Shown one piece after another: positions 38,020 through 48,812 of a DNA stretch of 64,000 nt; position 1 is the first letter of the stretch; each line of letters opens with the position of its first letter. The stretch spans positions 1,953,127 through 2,017,126 of the forward strand of contig CM037464.1 of NCBI GenBank assembly GCA_021014325.1. Reading direction: 5' to 3'. The notes beneath the pieces were generated by a model. The model saw nothing but the letters and a program-made list of their open reading frames with translations, was not told the DNA's origin and ran no database searches. The position numbers and the translations under genes were made by a program. The DNA is from Plazaster borealis (lineage: Eukaryota; Echinodermata; Asteroidea; Forcipulatida; Labidiasteridae).

Positions 38020-38322
38020 TAGTCTTATATCAGAAGTATACGATCTTTATGACAATTTGTATAAAATCTGGAGCGGGTAATGTCCACGCAGGAAGACTAA
38101 TCTGCAATTGGAATCATCTGAGAAAAGGTTTCATGCAGAAACGTTTCTCAGACTGAAATGTGTTTGAATCCCTCTCTCTAAAACCACATTCCTTCGAAGG
38201 GAATTGTTTCTCAAAATGTTATACATTATCAACAGCTGCAGTGCTTCTAATACCAAAGTAAGTCTCTATGGTCACTCATTTTAGTGGAGTAATTACCAAA
38301 GGTATACCCTGCATTTAAATTG
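38020..38322. mobile_element. MITE of the TTTGGTAATT family
   Basis: Contains AATCTGGAGCGGGTAATGTC, TCTGAGAAAAGGTTTCATGC and the right end TTACCAAAGGTATACCCTGC; the left end is decayed. Confidence 0.7.
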
Positions 38323-38353
38323 TTTTGCATGTCAAACAGTTAAAAGAACAAAG

Positions 38354-38788
38354 ATGGCGGATAACATAGTTTTGTTTATGACACTCTACTATTTCTACCG
38401 AGGGTTTACCCCGTCGCACGAAATGTATGACAAACTTGTTATTGTTGTTGGCGGGCCATCACAATCCAAGGTTACTGCAGTTGAACTATTACACAATTAT
38501 TGGATACATGATAGTGCATTGTTGCCGAGAATTAAAAAAAAGGTGAAATCTAGTTTATTCCATTTCACGCGAGGCGAAGTCGAGGAAATGAAAAAGCCAG
38601 ATTTCCCCGAGTGGTTGTATTCGACAATGCATGAACGAAATGCATGCAATGTTTTATATAACTTAGGCCTACATACTAGACAGCATAGATCCTTGACCTC
38701 AATTTATTTTCACAATAAAAGTAGACCGCACGGAAACTCGTCCACCTATGATCTGATAATGCGTGAGGCGCCGCCATCAAAGAATTAA
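38354..38788 (+). CDS. Unrecognised 144-aa single-exon ORF
   Basis: I do not recognise this protein. The ATG sits in a favourable context (AAAGATGGCGG), about 30 bp after a MITE, and the frame is open for 144 codons to TAA in sequence where long ORFs are otherwise rare. The N-terminal part is hydrophobic (VLFMTLYYFYRGF); the middle has KLVIVVGGP and a basic run (RIKKKVKSS); the C-terminal third is polar and rich in His/Asn/Ser. There is no signal-peptide cleavage pattern, zinc-finger spacing or catalytic motif I can name. The 250 bp after the stop match 12290-12560, so the ORF may belong to a repeat. It could be an orphan gene, an exon of a larger gene, or chance. Confidence 0.35.
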   Translation: MADNIVLFMTLYYFYRGFTPSHEMYDKLVIVVGGPSQSKVTAVELLHNYWIHDSALLPRIKKKVKSSLFHFTRGEVEEMKKPDFPEWLYSTMHERNACNVLYNLGLHTRQHRSLTSIYFHNKSRPHGNSSTYDLIMREAPPSKN

Positions 38789-38789
38789 A

Positions 38790-39060
38790 CCATGGATAAT
38801 GTAAACGATCTTTTAAAACCAAAGTCGCAAGAAGAATGTTGCAACCGAGTCCTACATTTTTAGTACAAGGCAAAGAATGATTTGAAATGGAGTGACACAC
38901 AAAAGCTATTATTGATACTCGAAACGTTGGTAAACATGGGAAGGTGACGGGGGGTTATTAGGTCAGGGAGAATGGTCCAATGCGCATGTGCATACACGTC
39001 AGCCCATCCCAGTGGCTCTGGATGAGCACATGAAGACCGAGCGAACGTTGCAGCAGAAAA
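38790..39060. repeat. Dispersed repeat shared with 12290-12560
   Basis: GATAATGTAAACGATCTTTT, GCAAGAAGAATGTTGCAACC, GGGGTTATTAGGTCAGG and CACGTCAGCCCATCCCAG match 12290-12560 in order. Confidence 0.65.
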
Positions 39061-39727
39061 TAGCAAAAATAATGACCGACACATGACGTGTGTTCCACCA
39101 ATCAAATGACAAGAATCTGTTTTGAGAACATAAACCATTGAAAGACAATTTACTCAGTTACATAGTTTAAGGACATAAAGCCAAAATGTATCCCAACTAA
39201 CAGCCTTATAATTATAGTTTTGGTTAATTATTGAGGCGTAGGATTTTTAGCCCATGTTCCCATTGATTGTGAAGAATAATTGCAGCTTAGGCACAAAAAG
39301 AAAAATGTTCACAGAAAATGTCATCTAGGAGTTAAATGGGTTTAACAAAACAATTAAAAACATCAAAATCACACAAACCCTCTGTTTTATAGTGATTGTG
39401 ATGATTTCATTATTCTTTTTTTTCATATATTGCCATATCCTAAAAAATAAAAAATAAAAATAAAAACCGCCCTCCCACCCAACTTCCCAACAAAGAAGGA
39501 CGATCAACAATCTTTTAATTTTGTGTGGCCTAATGGTGTGTTTTGTATTTGCTTTCTTTTGTAGGTCTACACACAAATCGATGAGAACAATAATGATTTT
39601 TTGGGGGTTGTATTTTGTATTATTTAGATTCTGGATACAGGAAACTGAATGAAAAACTGGACTCATATCCTTGTCAGTTGATACTTCTTTCTTGCTGATC
39701 ATGGCTGCGTAAGTTCTGTTCACTCTA

Positions 39728-40102
39728 ACTGAGGTATCGTACACGTTTGGTAATTACTCAAAACAAATATTAGCATAAAAACTTACTTGGTAACAAGCAA
39801 CGGAGAGCTGTTGATAGTATAAAACATTGTAGGAAAGACTCCCTCTGAAGTAACGTATAGTTTTTGAGAAAGAGGTAATTTCTCACTAAAATAATTAAAA
39901 CTTCTTGCAAGAAGTTTTTATTCCTATCTGAAAGCACACAAATTTGTACAACAAGGGTGTTTTTTCTTTCATCATTTTCTTGCAACTTCGATGACCAATT
40001 GAGCCCAAATTTTCACAGGCTTGTTATTTTATGCATATGTTGGGATACACCAAGTGAGAACACTGGTCTTTGACAATTTCCAAACGTGTTCAGTGCCTTT
40101 AA
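39728..40102. mobile_element. MITE of the TTTGGTAATT family, near full length
   Basis: Starts GGTATCGTACACGTTTGGTA and ends CCAAACGTGTTCAGTGCCTT. Carries the AAACTTCTTGCAAGAAGTTT palindrome. Confidence 0.85.
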
Positions 40103-40507
40103 ATAATACGCCATTAAAATAATGTGTCAAGTTACCACATACAAAGCGTCGTGACAACACGTTGTATTTAGCTTTATTTGGCAGGAGAGACTATTACGCA
40201 TCTCGTGCATGCATCCCTATCCCATTACTGTCTGATTAAAATTATTGAATTGAATTTTCAGGCGTTTGTGTCTCCGTTCTTCATGCCATCCTATCAATGT
40301 GAAACTGTTTATCATGCGTATATGAGCGCAGCGAAGTAGCATGAAATTATTGTAATTTTTTTATTCAGTCAACAATCTGCTAAAAATATACTTTTGCGTT
40401 CTGCACACGTTGAAGTCAGGCAGTATGGACATAACAATTTATTTATCCAAGTTTGTATTTCGCATGTTTTTTTTATCGATACTTGTAGCAAGAGAGATTT
40501 GGGCAGT

Positions 40508-42278
40508 ATGAGTTACGAGCTGGTGGAGGCAGACGAGCAAATAGAACCAGCCATGAAGAAACTCCGAGTGCTGGGTGAAGGCCTCCCTCTATTGGCCGTT
40601 GACTTAGAGGGTGAAAAACTCAGCCGCAAAGGGGAGCTCGTTATCCTCTCTGTTGCAACAGAGAAACACACCTACTTGTTCAATATCAAGAAGTTAGGAG
40701 CCGGGGTGTTCGACAAAGGCTTGCGAGATCTTCTTCAGGATTCAGGCCGTCAGAAGTTGATGTTTGACTGCCGTCAGGACTCTGACTGTCTCTGGCATCA
40801 GTACAACGTCAAACTGACCAATGTGCTGGACTTGCAATTGATGGAGGTAACGTTGCGCCACACAGATGGTTGGGTCCTTTGATTCCATGGATCAATGTTA
40901 TGCATTGCATGATTTGATGAGTGCAGCAGAATTTACATACAGAGAGGTTTTAGCATTCTAAATAAAACGCCAAATTGCACAAACAATAGTACGGCCCACA
41001 CACAAATTGTCCCAGTTAAAGGTACTATACATATCTATAGGTAAGGATAAAAACACAATTGTTTATGTAAAACAAAATTACCCAGTCAGTTCCCTTGTGG
41101 TTAATTACTTGATATTTGAAATAAAACAAGTCGCATCCCTTTAAGGTGATCCCTGCCTGCCCAGGTTGTATCATAAGCTTGGGTGTGATCCCTGACTACA
41201 CGGCAGTTAACGGTTGTATATGCTTCTGACTGGCACCCCCGAACGAAGATATTGACAAAATAGGGAGGCCGCCAACTAGGGCTAGATAGCTCAGTTGGGA
41301 GAGCGCCAGCACGTTAATCCGGAGGTCGTTGGTTCAAATCCCGCTCTAGTCATTTGTTCGTTGTTCAACCCCAAATTGTTTAACTTTAGTCTAAAAGCTT
41401 ACTGATTATGAAGTTCATACTATGCAATATTTCCCTCTGAAATTAAGTCATATTAAAAAAAAACTGTACATAAAAACCTTTAAAAAAAAACAAAAAACAT
41501 GCAACAGCCTTTTTTCTTTTACAACCAAAATTAAGGACGTGTTCACATGCTGAAAATTATGCATGATTGTTCACTATTTTCTCCTGACTCACACGACCAA
41601 TCCTGTATAATTATACCTTTAACACTACTAAACACTACTACTACTACCACGCATGTTCTAGTGTCTTGAAGTCTGGAACTTTGAGAGATTTCTTGACAAG
41701 TTAACTATGATCTCCATTGACAGGTCGTTCACCGGGGTGACCACATGAAACAGAGCATCGTTGCAGCAACGGTGGCATACTCGTTATCCGGGTACCTGCC
41801 TAGGGTCAACGGCTTCAAGAAGTGTCTCCAGAAGTACAACATCCAGGACCAAGACATCCTTCAAGCCAAGGAGCGTGGTAGCCAGGTGATGAAACGTGAA
41901 GGGGTCTGGCTGGAGCAACCTCTGCAGAAAGCTCTACTAGACTACTCCGCAGCTGACGTCATGGGTTTTTTCAAACTCTACGAGAAGCTGAAGAGCGCCG
42001 TGCAACTCAACAACAACGCCGTCGTAGAGGCATCTAAGAACTACCTCGAGTTCTTCCGCTCTCGTGCTGTCCGCACGTACGATACGTTCGAAAGGAACGG
42101 GTTCGTACCTTGGCGTATTTTTCCAACTACATCGGGCACCGGGCCGATCACCACGTGCCAGAAATGCAGACAGGGGTTCCCGCGTTCTGATTTCGTGCAG
42201 AGCCAACTGCAAAGAGGACAACAAATGTGTCCTGTTTGCATCAAAGTCAAGAAGGAAGTCGACAAGGGGTGGTATTAA
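40508..42278 (+). CDS. EXD1-like DEDDy 3'-5' exonuclease, copy A (two catalytic exons)
   Basis: Exons 40508-40846 (counterpart of exon 4 in copy B) and 41725-42278, joined GAG|GTAACG ... GACAG|GTCGTT. DnaQ-fold 3'-5' exonuclease: motif I AVDLEG, motif II FDCRQDSDCLW, motif III DYSAADV (Tyr and Asp), so the catalytic set is complete. A C-terminal CQKC ... CPVC pair suggests a small zinc-binding module; the protein ends KGWY. Family members digest or bind nucleic acid 3' ends; EXD1 acts in piRNA biogenesis, but the substrate here is unknown. The start is uncertain: ATG at 40508 (MSYELVEAD) falls where copies B and C have a splice acceptor, and an upstream in-frame ATG lies at 40394. No counterparts of exons 1-3 were found upstream, so the copy may be 5' truncated. 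The intron carries a SINE. Confidence 0.8.
41190..41375 (+). mobile_element. tRNA-derived SINE, GCTAGATAGCTCAGTTGG family
   Basis: In the copy A intron. The A-box region GCTAGATAGCTCAGTTGGGA and B-box region GTTGGTTCAAATCCCGC are present, but the anticodon stem does not pair and the flanks match the family body at 8160-8340 and 23285-23480. Confidence 0.78.
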
Positions 42279-42930
42279 AACAGAGCTGCGAATCCACAGA
42301 AAAGTATCAAAATCCAATGGAAAATATAAACAGTTTTCCAAAACAAAGATTGTTCGACATAAACACATAGTATGTAAGCAAAGTCCTCAAACGTGTAAGT
42401 TAGCTGTATGTTATAAAGTCGCGCAGTGTTATCGGTCAATCAGTGCACCAACCTCGTCCCCCATTTTGGGAGTCAAAATGTACACAACGGAATTGACCCC
42501 AAAATGGTGTAAATGGTGGACACGCATTGTGCGGAAGTTTGTTCTTAAAACAGACATACAAAACAAAGAAGTTTGCAAAACATTTCCAAAAACAACTTTT
42601 GCTAAATAGGCCTAGGCTACCCCCTCCCCCCCCCCAAAAAAAAGAAGAAGAAGAAGAAGAAGAAGAAGCTTGGAAAACACCTGGAAAACAAGTTTTGCTA
42701 AACATACTTGCGTGAAAGCAATTAATTATAGACTTTCAGTGGAACTATTATGCTGGGCTTTCGTATATTGATCAAATCCGTACGTTGTATAGGATAGTAG
42801 TAATAGTACTTATAAAATGATTTCATTATTTTGTTTTCTATTTTAACTTACAACCGAGTTTGTAGTATATCTAAAAAAATAAAAAAATAAAAATATACAT
42901 ATAGTATTTATAAAATTTGTAGGGGAGATG

Positions 42931-42969
42931 GCCTTAGCTTTCAATCCAAACCGGACCTTCGTCAGAGGC
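42931..42969 (-). ncRNA. Hammerhead-ribozyme-like motif (type I), copy 2
   Basis: Minus strand as RNA: GCCU | CUGACGA | stem II GGUCC-GGUUU-GGAUU (five pairs, two G-U) | GAAA | GCUA | AGGC. Stem I GCCU/AGGC is fully paired, both invariant core boxes are intact, and UA precedes the predicted cut. Stem III is minimal, as reported for Penelope-like elements, so activity may need a dimer. It sits just after the 3' flank of copy A. Confidence 0.62.
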
Positions 42970-43334
42970 AAATATATATTTATATATGTCGATAGGCCTA
43001 TATAAATTTAAATGCACTCTTCAAACTCACGGGTTGTGACCAGGATTCCGGATCCCAGAGGGCATGACCCAGTTTGGTTGCATGTTGTGTCTTTTGAAAA
43101 CTAGAAAAAAAATTGAAAATAAATAACTCCCCCCCCCCACACAACAAAAACGCACTTCCCCTAAAATAAAGTTGACGTATTAAAAAAGGAGCCGCCGGTG
43201 TTTTGTTTTAATTTTTAATTTTTTAATTTGTTGTTATCGTGTTCTCGTTTCCAGGACTATGGATGTCATTTTAAGTGAATGAGTTAGTTTAAGTTTGCTT
43301 AATCGAAATTTAGATTTCCAATGGCGAATCCTCT

Positions 43335-43726
43335 TTTTACCTTTGGTATCCAATGATTAATGACCATAAAAACTTACTTGGTAAAGAGCACTGGAGAGCT
43401 GTTGATATTATACAACATTGTTAGAAACGACGCCCTTTGAAGTAATGTAGTTTTAGAGAAAGAGGTAATTTTTCACACAAAAACTTGAATCTAAGAAAGG
43501 CTTCAGAGATGAAGCCTTTCCCATCTGAAAGTATACAATTCTATGCAATCTGGTCCTTGCTCTGATGCAACAATAATGTGTTTTTTCTTTCATTATTTTC
43601 TTGCAACTTTGATGACCAATTGAGCCCAAATTTTCACAGGTTTATTATTGTATGCATATGTTGGGATATACATTAGGTGAGGATACTGGTCATTGACAGT
43701 TACCAAAAGTTTAGCCTGCCTTTAAC
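43335..43726. mobile_element. MITE of the TTTGGTAATT family
   Basis: Starts TTTACCTTTGGTATCCAATG and ends TTTAGCCTGCCTTTAA. Includes AAGGCTTCAGAGATGAAGCC, an internal short hairpin. Confidence 0.75.
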
Positions 43727-43892
43727 CGTTTTGGTGACGAGCCAGCTGGATCAGTTAGCAGGTTATTTCCCGTTTAGCCCATCCGCTCATTCACCATAGT
43801 CTATACACTGAACCAGCCAGCCAGACCACTTGAGTGTGACCCTTGATCCTGTGGTGTTTAACTAGCATTTGACAAGTGGATCATTATTAAAC

Positions 43893-44268
43893 TTAAAGGC
43901 ACTGAACACGTTTGGTAATTTTCAAAGACCAGTGTTCTCACTTGGTGTATCCCAATAAATATGCATACAATAACAAGCCTGTGAAAATTTGGCCTCAATT
44001 GGTCATCAAAATTGCAAGAAAATGATGAAAGAAAAAACACCCTTGTTGTACAAATTTGTGTGCTTTCAGATAGGAATAAAAACTTCTTGCAAGAAGTTTT
44101 AATTATTTTAGTGAGAAAGTACCTCTTTCTCAAAAACTACGTTACTTCAGAGGGAGTCGTTTCCTACAATGTTTTATACTATCAACAGCTCTCTGTTGCT
44201 CGTTACCGAGTCAGTTTTATGCTAATATATATTTTGAGTAAATGCCAAACGTGTACAATACCTTTAAT
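43893..44268. mobile_element. MITE of the TTTGGTAATT family, near full length
   Basis: Begins TTAAAGGCACTGAACACGTT and ends AAACGTGTACAATACCTTTA. The CTTCTTGCAAGAAG palindrome is present. Confidence 0.85.
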
Positions 44269-44703
44269 ATTGAGTGTTCGATAGTTTTGTTGGAAATGTG
44301 TTGCGCTTATATGCATGACAAAGCTTTGTTGTTGAACTTCGTACGCTTTGTTTAGTGCGAAAGGGAATTCCCCACCGTATGCAATAAAATAACTTCTGCT
44401 GGTATAACAGACTGTGAAAAAAGATATAGACAGTGTCACGTTCATAATATTGTAATCAAACCCTTTATTCGACCGAACCAATGGACTTTACATGCCAGTG
44501 GGAACTTCCAAGCATGCGCAATCAGGATATTGTATAAAATACCATTCACGAATTTTGGACGAGCATTTTTCCCGAGGACAGTAAACGGGGGTATGTATGG
44601 ACTGATTTAAAAGTATAAAAAGTTAGACGTTATTTCTTACATTTATTTTTTTCAACGATGATTGGGATGCCCTAGGCCTTATCTCTCTTAAAGTTTTTGA
44701 CTG

Positions 44704-44783
44704 AATTTCGCTCTAATCGATTGAATCTAGAAACAAAATCATCTGCAGATGTCATTATAGTTTCAATCGATTAGAGTGAATTT
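44704..44783. repeat. 22-bp inverted repeat, duplicated at 52229-52308
   Basis: AATTTCGCTCTAATCGATTG (left) and CAATCGATTAGAGTGAATTT (right) pair almost fully around a loop of about 36 nt. Both arms are preserved in the paralogous spacer. Confidence 0.75.
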
Positions 44784-45008
44784 CTGCTCGAGACTTGCAC
44801 TTACTAATACTTGCATATACGTATCTGTTTTGTATGCATGCCCTGAGTTTTGTTTGCACCTGCTTGTTTGCACTTCGACAAATGTACGAGTATACTCCGG
44901 AGGAGGTTTCTGCACAGTATAGGAAGATGATGATGATGATGATGAATTTCAATCTAAAACTTCAAGAGAGTAGGCCTGTATGTTGTTTCCCCTCCTACAC
45001 TGCAAAAA

Positions 45009-45232
45009 ATAATAACACTTTTCGGTGTTACTAGAGGACTACACCAATTTGGTGTCATTTTAACACTTTTGGTGTTTCTCATTACACCCATGGGTGTGTC
45101 AGTGCACCATGGGTGTAAAGAATAACACCAAATGTGTTAAAATAACACCCACAATTTTAACACCGGTGAAAATTCTTGGTGTTGTCCTCTAGTAACACCG
45201 GGGGTGTTAAATTTAACACCCCAGTTTTTGCT
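45009..45232. mobile_element. Palindromic MITE, ACACTGCAAAAA / GCTGTG ends, TA target
   Basis: CACTGCAAAAAATAATAACA (from 45000) to CCAGTTTTTGCTGTG, filled with inverted GGTGTTA/TAACACC arms. The paralogous spacer at about 52515 reads CTCCTAGCCAC with no insert, so the element went in at TA and duplicated it. A related copy lies in the copy C intron (58126-58352). Confidence 0.85.
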
Positions 45233-45774
45233 GTGTAAAGCCACACAAAAAGTGCCAATCCACCGTTCGTATGCTTGGATTGGCAATGGGCCTACTTCAC
45301 TCTGAGGAATTAGATTTTGGGTTTGGGTGCACAGAAATGACACACCCGTGATTCACAGAGGTATAGGTGAAAGCAGCGCTGTAAATAGGAACCGATACAA
45401 TTAAAGGGGGGCACAAGGGGTTGCCCCATTTTTTCTGTAGGGGGCACTTCCGGCAAAGCTTCCGTTTGCCTTTTTCTTAACAAAAGCCCCATTTTCAGCG
45501 CCTTTTTAATGAAATGTTTTATTTTGTGTAAGATAATCTGGCGTTAGTGTAAAAACAAATTCATTGTCTGCGTGTAAATGAAAAAAATAGTTTTAAAAAC
45601 ATCGAAATTATCAACTCTGGAATTTTTCAATCCAAAAAGTCAAAATTTCAAATGGGGGGGGGCGCCCGGGGCTGGGGGTAAGGACATTAATTGGGGGGGG
45701 GGTCACCTGCCCCCGTGCCCCCCGTTAGTTACGCCACTGGGTATTGGTAATGATATTTCACATGCAATTTGTTT

Positions 45775-45858
45775 TTGTATTGTATTGTATTGTATTTCAT
45801 TGTAGTGTAGTGTAGTGTATTGTATTGTATTGTATTGTATTGTATTGTATTGTATTGT
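45775..45858. repeat. (TATTG)n microsatellite
   Basis: About 15 imperfect TATTG/TAGTG pentamers; the paralogous array is at 53072-53170. Confidence 0.95.
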
Positions 45859-46093
45859 ACTCATTTCAGCCTGTGCGCATAAGGCGCTAGTTGGTTAAGA
45901 TAAAAAGATATGAAGGCTCGCTGATTATACATAACCTATATGACTTGAACTTGGGCTATAGCTAGACCTGCATAACTGTATTTGTCATTAAAAGGAGGCA
46001 CATTGCCTTCAATTCACTCAAAATTATGTTGCTGTTTTGAAGTTTAGTCGATAATCTATAATCAAGAAGGTTGATTGATTCTCTAGTTTAGTA

Positions 46094-48812
46094 ATGGACA
46101 TCTCTGATCACCAACCAATTGAAGAGAGTGACGAGGCGGTTTCAGGCGGTGAGGAGACCAACAATGCACCGTAAGTTCCAATCCCCAAAACAACATAGAC
46201 CGTGCAAGTCTCGCGTGTATTTTTAATTTAAGGAACAAAAAAATGGTTTTGACTGCGATACAAGATAAAAGCAGTGCATTTAGATTCAAGAAGACTCAAG
46301 GAATTTTCCCGTTCAATTAAACGGAATTTTTTGGGGTGGTCCATTTCTTATTCATTCATTAATTCATTCATTAGTGGTTTATTAAACAATTGTCATGTCT
46401 CCCTATTTTCAAGCCGTATGTATGCTCTAGATCTTGACTCCAAACACATAACAATAGTTTTAATAAATAATGAGACACATATTTTTATCAGCTCCGTGGA
46501 GATCGATGGAGAACCCAAAGAGAAAGAGACTGCCGAATTGTCGGAGGAGAAATTGTCAGATGGTGTCGCGGAGGCAGAGGGGGATAAGAAGAGAAAAGAT
46601 GGAGGTGCGGAGGCAGGACCTTCAACGATTTCTCTCGTGAAACGTTGCTGTGAGTTTTTCATTATGTTGAAAAATCAATCGTGATAGTGTTTCGTCTCCC
46701 CCGTCCATTGACCTATACATTTTGTTTAACAGTACCCGCCTATGAGCGGCACACAGGAGCCTCGCTATCGCCTGAGCATTTCCAACCATGGTTCCCTGTA
46801 TACTTAGCCTAAAAGGTGTTATTATTCCCATTTCATAAGAAGGTACCAGACTATTATTCCCCTGCCACGGCCAGCCTCTGTTTGATCACACTGGATCGAT
46901 TTTGAGAAAAGCAAGATGGCCGCGTTATCGCAAACAAAACACATTTTGTTTTCGATCGAACGAGTGGAAATTTGCGGCTTTGATTGGTCAAAAGATTAAT
47001 AGGCGGGGCTTGAAGGTCATCGATTTCAATTTAATATCCCAGCGTTTCAAATTACAATTTTCCAGGTGAAGAATTGGACGGCAAAAACGACGAGAGTTCC
47101 ACTACGAAGAAACGCAAAACTGCCTCAACTTCAGTGGAATTAAGGTATGGGCCCTGCTGCAGTCCCCCCTCTGTTGTTGGAGGGGGACATCAGCCTAGTC
47201 CCCGACTCGGTCTGTGCTGTAGGATACTAGGTGTGGTCACATGGCGTATAATGATGTCGGCTGTTTATTATAGACGCATGTTATAAAGATCGTACGCTGT
47301 GCCTTAGAGAACTGTTTAGGAATCCCCCGTATTATGAGAATTTACCTTTTGTATATCGTCACCTGCTGTTGGGGTAGATACAGCAAAGGCAAAGCCATAA
47401 TTCCACCAACCGAATAATGTTTTAAGTTATTTTGACTTGTATTTTTGTTAATTATGAGATAGAATTACATGGAAATGAAACCTTTGTCAGGAGCAAATTA
47501 GTATAAAAAAATTGCATAAACAGAAACGCATAATTGGACTGTTACTCGATGGTTAAGGACGACTCATAAATCTTTGGATTTGGAGTTGGAAGGATTGAAG
47601 TCCAGTTCAGTGTTTTGTTTTAATGTACTTTCAGTTACGAGGTGGTGGAGGCAGACGAGCAAATAGATCCAGCCATGAAGAAACTCCGTGAGCTTGGTGA
47701 AGGGCTCCCTCTCTTGGCTGTCGACTTAGAGGGGGACAGTCTCAGCCGGAAGGGTAAGCTCGCCATCCTGTCAGTTGCAACGGAGAACGACACCTTCTTG
47801 TTCGACATTCAGAAGTTAGGAGCCGAGGTGTTCGACAAAGGCTTGCGGGATCTTCTTCAGGATTCAGGCCGTCAGAAGTTGATGTTTGACTGCCGTCAGG
47901 ACTCTGACTGTCTCTGGCACCAGTACAACGTCAAACTGACCAATGTATTGGACTTGCAGTTGATGGAGGTAAAAATAGTGTCCGCAATTTCTGTAGAACA
48001 AGAGTTAGTGACTCTGATGTTAAGGGAACTGTCACAATACAAGTCACTCTATTAACAACTCAAAGATGAATCTTTAGCTCTTTGTGAAATCGGCCCATGG
48101 TCTCATTTGTGTTGTACTCTTCAATGAACAGTCGTGACGTTAATATTTGATGCTTTTTTCATTTGTTTAATTTTATATTCAACACAAACCAATGCAGGTC
48201 ATCTACCGAGGTGAGGCATCAACCCATCAACTGTTAAACCTTCGTACAAATACACAGATTATAGATGTTCCCAGAATACTCGGCTTTCAGAAATGTCTGG
48301 AAAACTACGTCAAAGATGACGATCTTATCAAGGCAAAGAAAGAAGTACAGCACTCGGCTGGCGTGTGGTTGACCCGACCGCTTGGCAGGTCATTTCTACG
48401 GTATGCTGCAGCCGATGTGATTGGTATGCTGCAGCTATATCGAGTATTATGGGATAAGTTCGAAAAAATGGGCTCCATGGAACAACTGCGAGATGTTTCG
48501 AATAGATATCTCGGTTTCTACCGATTAAAGGGAGACCGTTCCTATGATATGTACGAAGGAAACCCATTTCTGCCTTGGCGTATTTTCCAGAGCACTTATA
48601 ACGAGGAAGTCCAGTGCGTGGGCTGCAAGCGCGATTTTCCAAGTGCGGACTTTACAAATATTCAAAAGCGAGAAGGGGTACAGAAATGCCCAGTCTGCAG
48701 GAAGGTTAAGAATGTGGATGATATAAGAAAAAATAGGGAGGATAACTGGAGTCGAAACAACGACGACGACGTCTACTATAGTAGCGATGACAATGACTGT
48801 TGCATCATGTGA
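46094..48812 (+). CDS. EXD1-like DEDDy 3'-5' exonuclease, copy B (complete, five exons)
   Basis: Exons 46094-46170, 46492-46649, 47066-47144, 47635-47968, 48198-48812; all GT/AG, phases 2-1-2-0, total 1263 nt, 420 aa. Residues 1-104 are acidic and low-complexity (Glu/Lys-rich, with KKRK runs that could be nuclear signals). The exonuclease domain follows: D135 and E137 (AVDLEG), D194 (FDCRQDSD), Y285 and D289 (YAAAD), a complete DEDDy set for two-metal hydrolysis. A CVGC ... CPVC zinc-type module follows, then an Asn/Asp-rich tail ending DCCIM. Cys-Cys-Ile-Met is a plausible CaaX prenylation box, absent from copies A and C. EXD1 and Egalitarian relatives act in small-RNA or RNA-localisation pathways; the role here is inferred only from family. 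Exon 4 is nearly identical to copies A and C, but exon 5 is clearly diverged. Confidence 0.87.
46976..47009 (+). promoter_or_regulatory. Possible internal promoter elements before exon 3 (copy B)
   Basis: GATTGGT (inverted CCAAT box, 46982-46988) and GGCGGGGC (GC box, about 47002-47009) lie about 20 bp apart and about 55 bp upstream of exon 3. The same arrangement is kept at 56782-56809 in copy C. Purely sequence-based; use as a promoter is inferred. Confidence 0.3.

Larger units (their letters stand above)
29729..38353. other. Intergenic, repeat-rich, upstream of the melanotransferrin-like gene
   Basis: The promoter must lie just right of 29728, but I see no convincing TATA box. The interval contains foldback and hAT-like MITEs, tandemly duplicated non-coding sequence (32112-32235 against 32297-32393), a truncated LINE and a short proline-rich reading frame near 33841-34075 that I cannot support as a gene. 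Confidence 0.5.
42279..46093. other. Spacer between exonuclease copies A and B, partly duplicated at 50.0-53.4 kb
   Basis: Contains the 3' flank of copy A (matched at 49824-50420), a hammerhead-like motif, two MITEs, an inverted repeat (44704-44783), a GAT microsatellite, a palindromic MITE (45009-45232) and a TATTG microsatellite. The order from about 43.7 kb on recurs from about 51.1 kb. I found no gene. Confidence 0.7.

Noticed and set aside
39325..39744. 139-codon minus-strand open frame
   Set aside because: AT-rich, low-complexity composition, no start context or homology, and it crosses into a MITE.
41284..41353. Looks like a tRNA gene (GATAGCTCAGTTGGGAGAGC and GGTTCAAATCCCG boxes)
   Set aside because: The anticodon stem does not pair, position 33 is not T, and two more copies share the same flanking non-tRNA body; it is a SINE head.
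42064..42609. 181-codon plus-strand frame overlapping exonuclease exon 5
   Set aside because: It is out of frame with the conserved catalytic exon and runs into poly-C/A sequence; a shadow frame.
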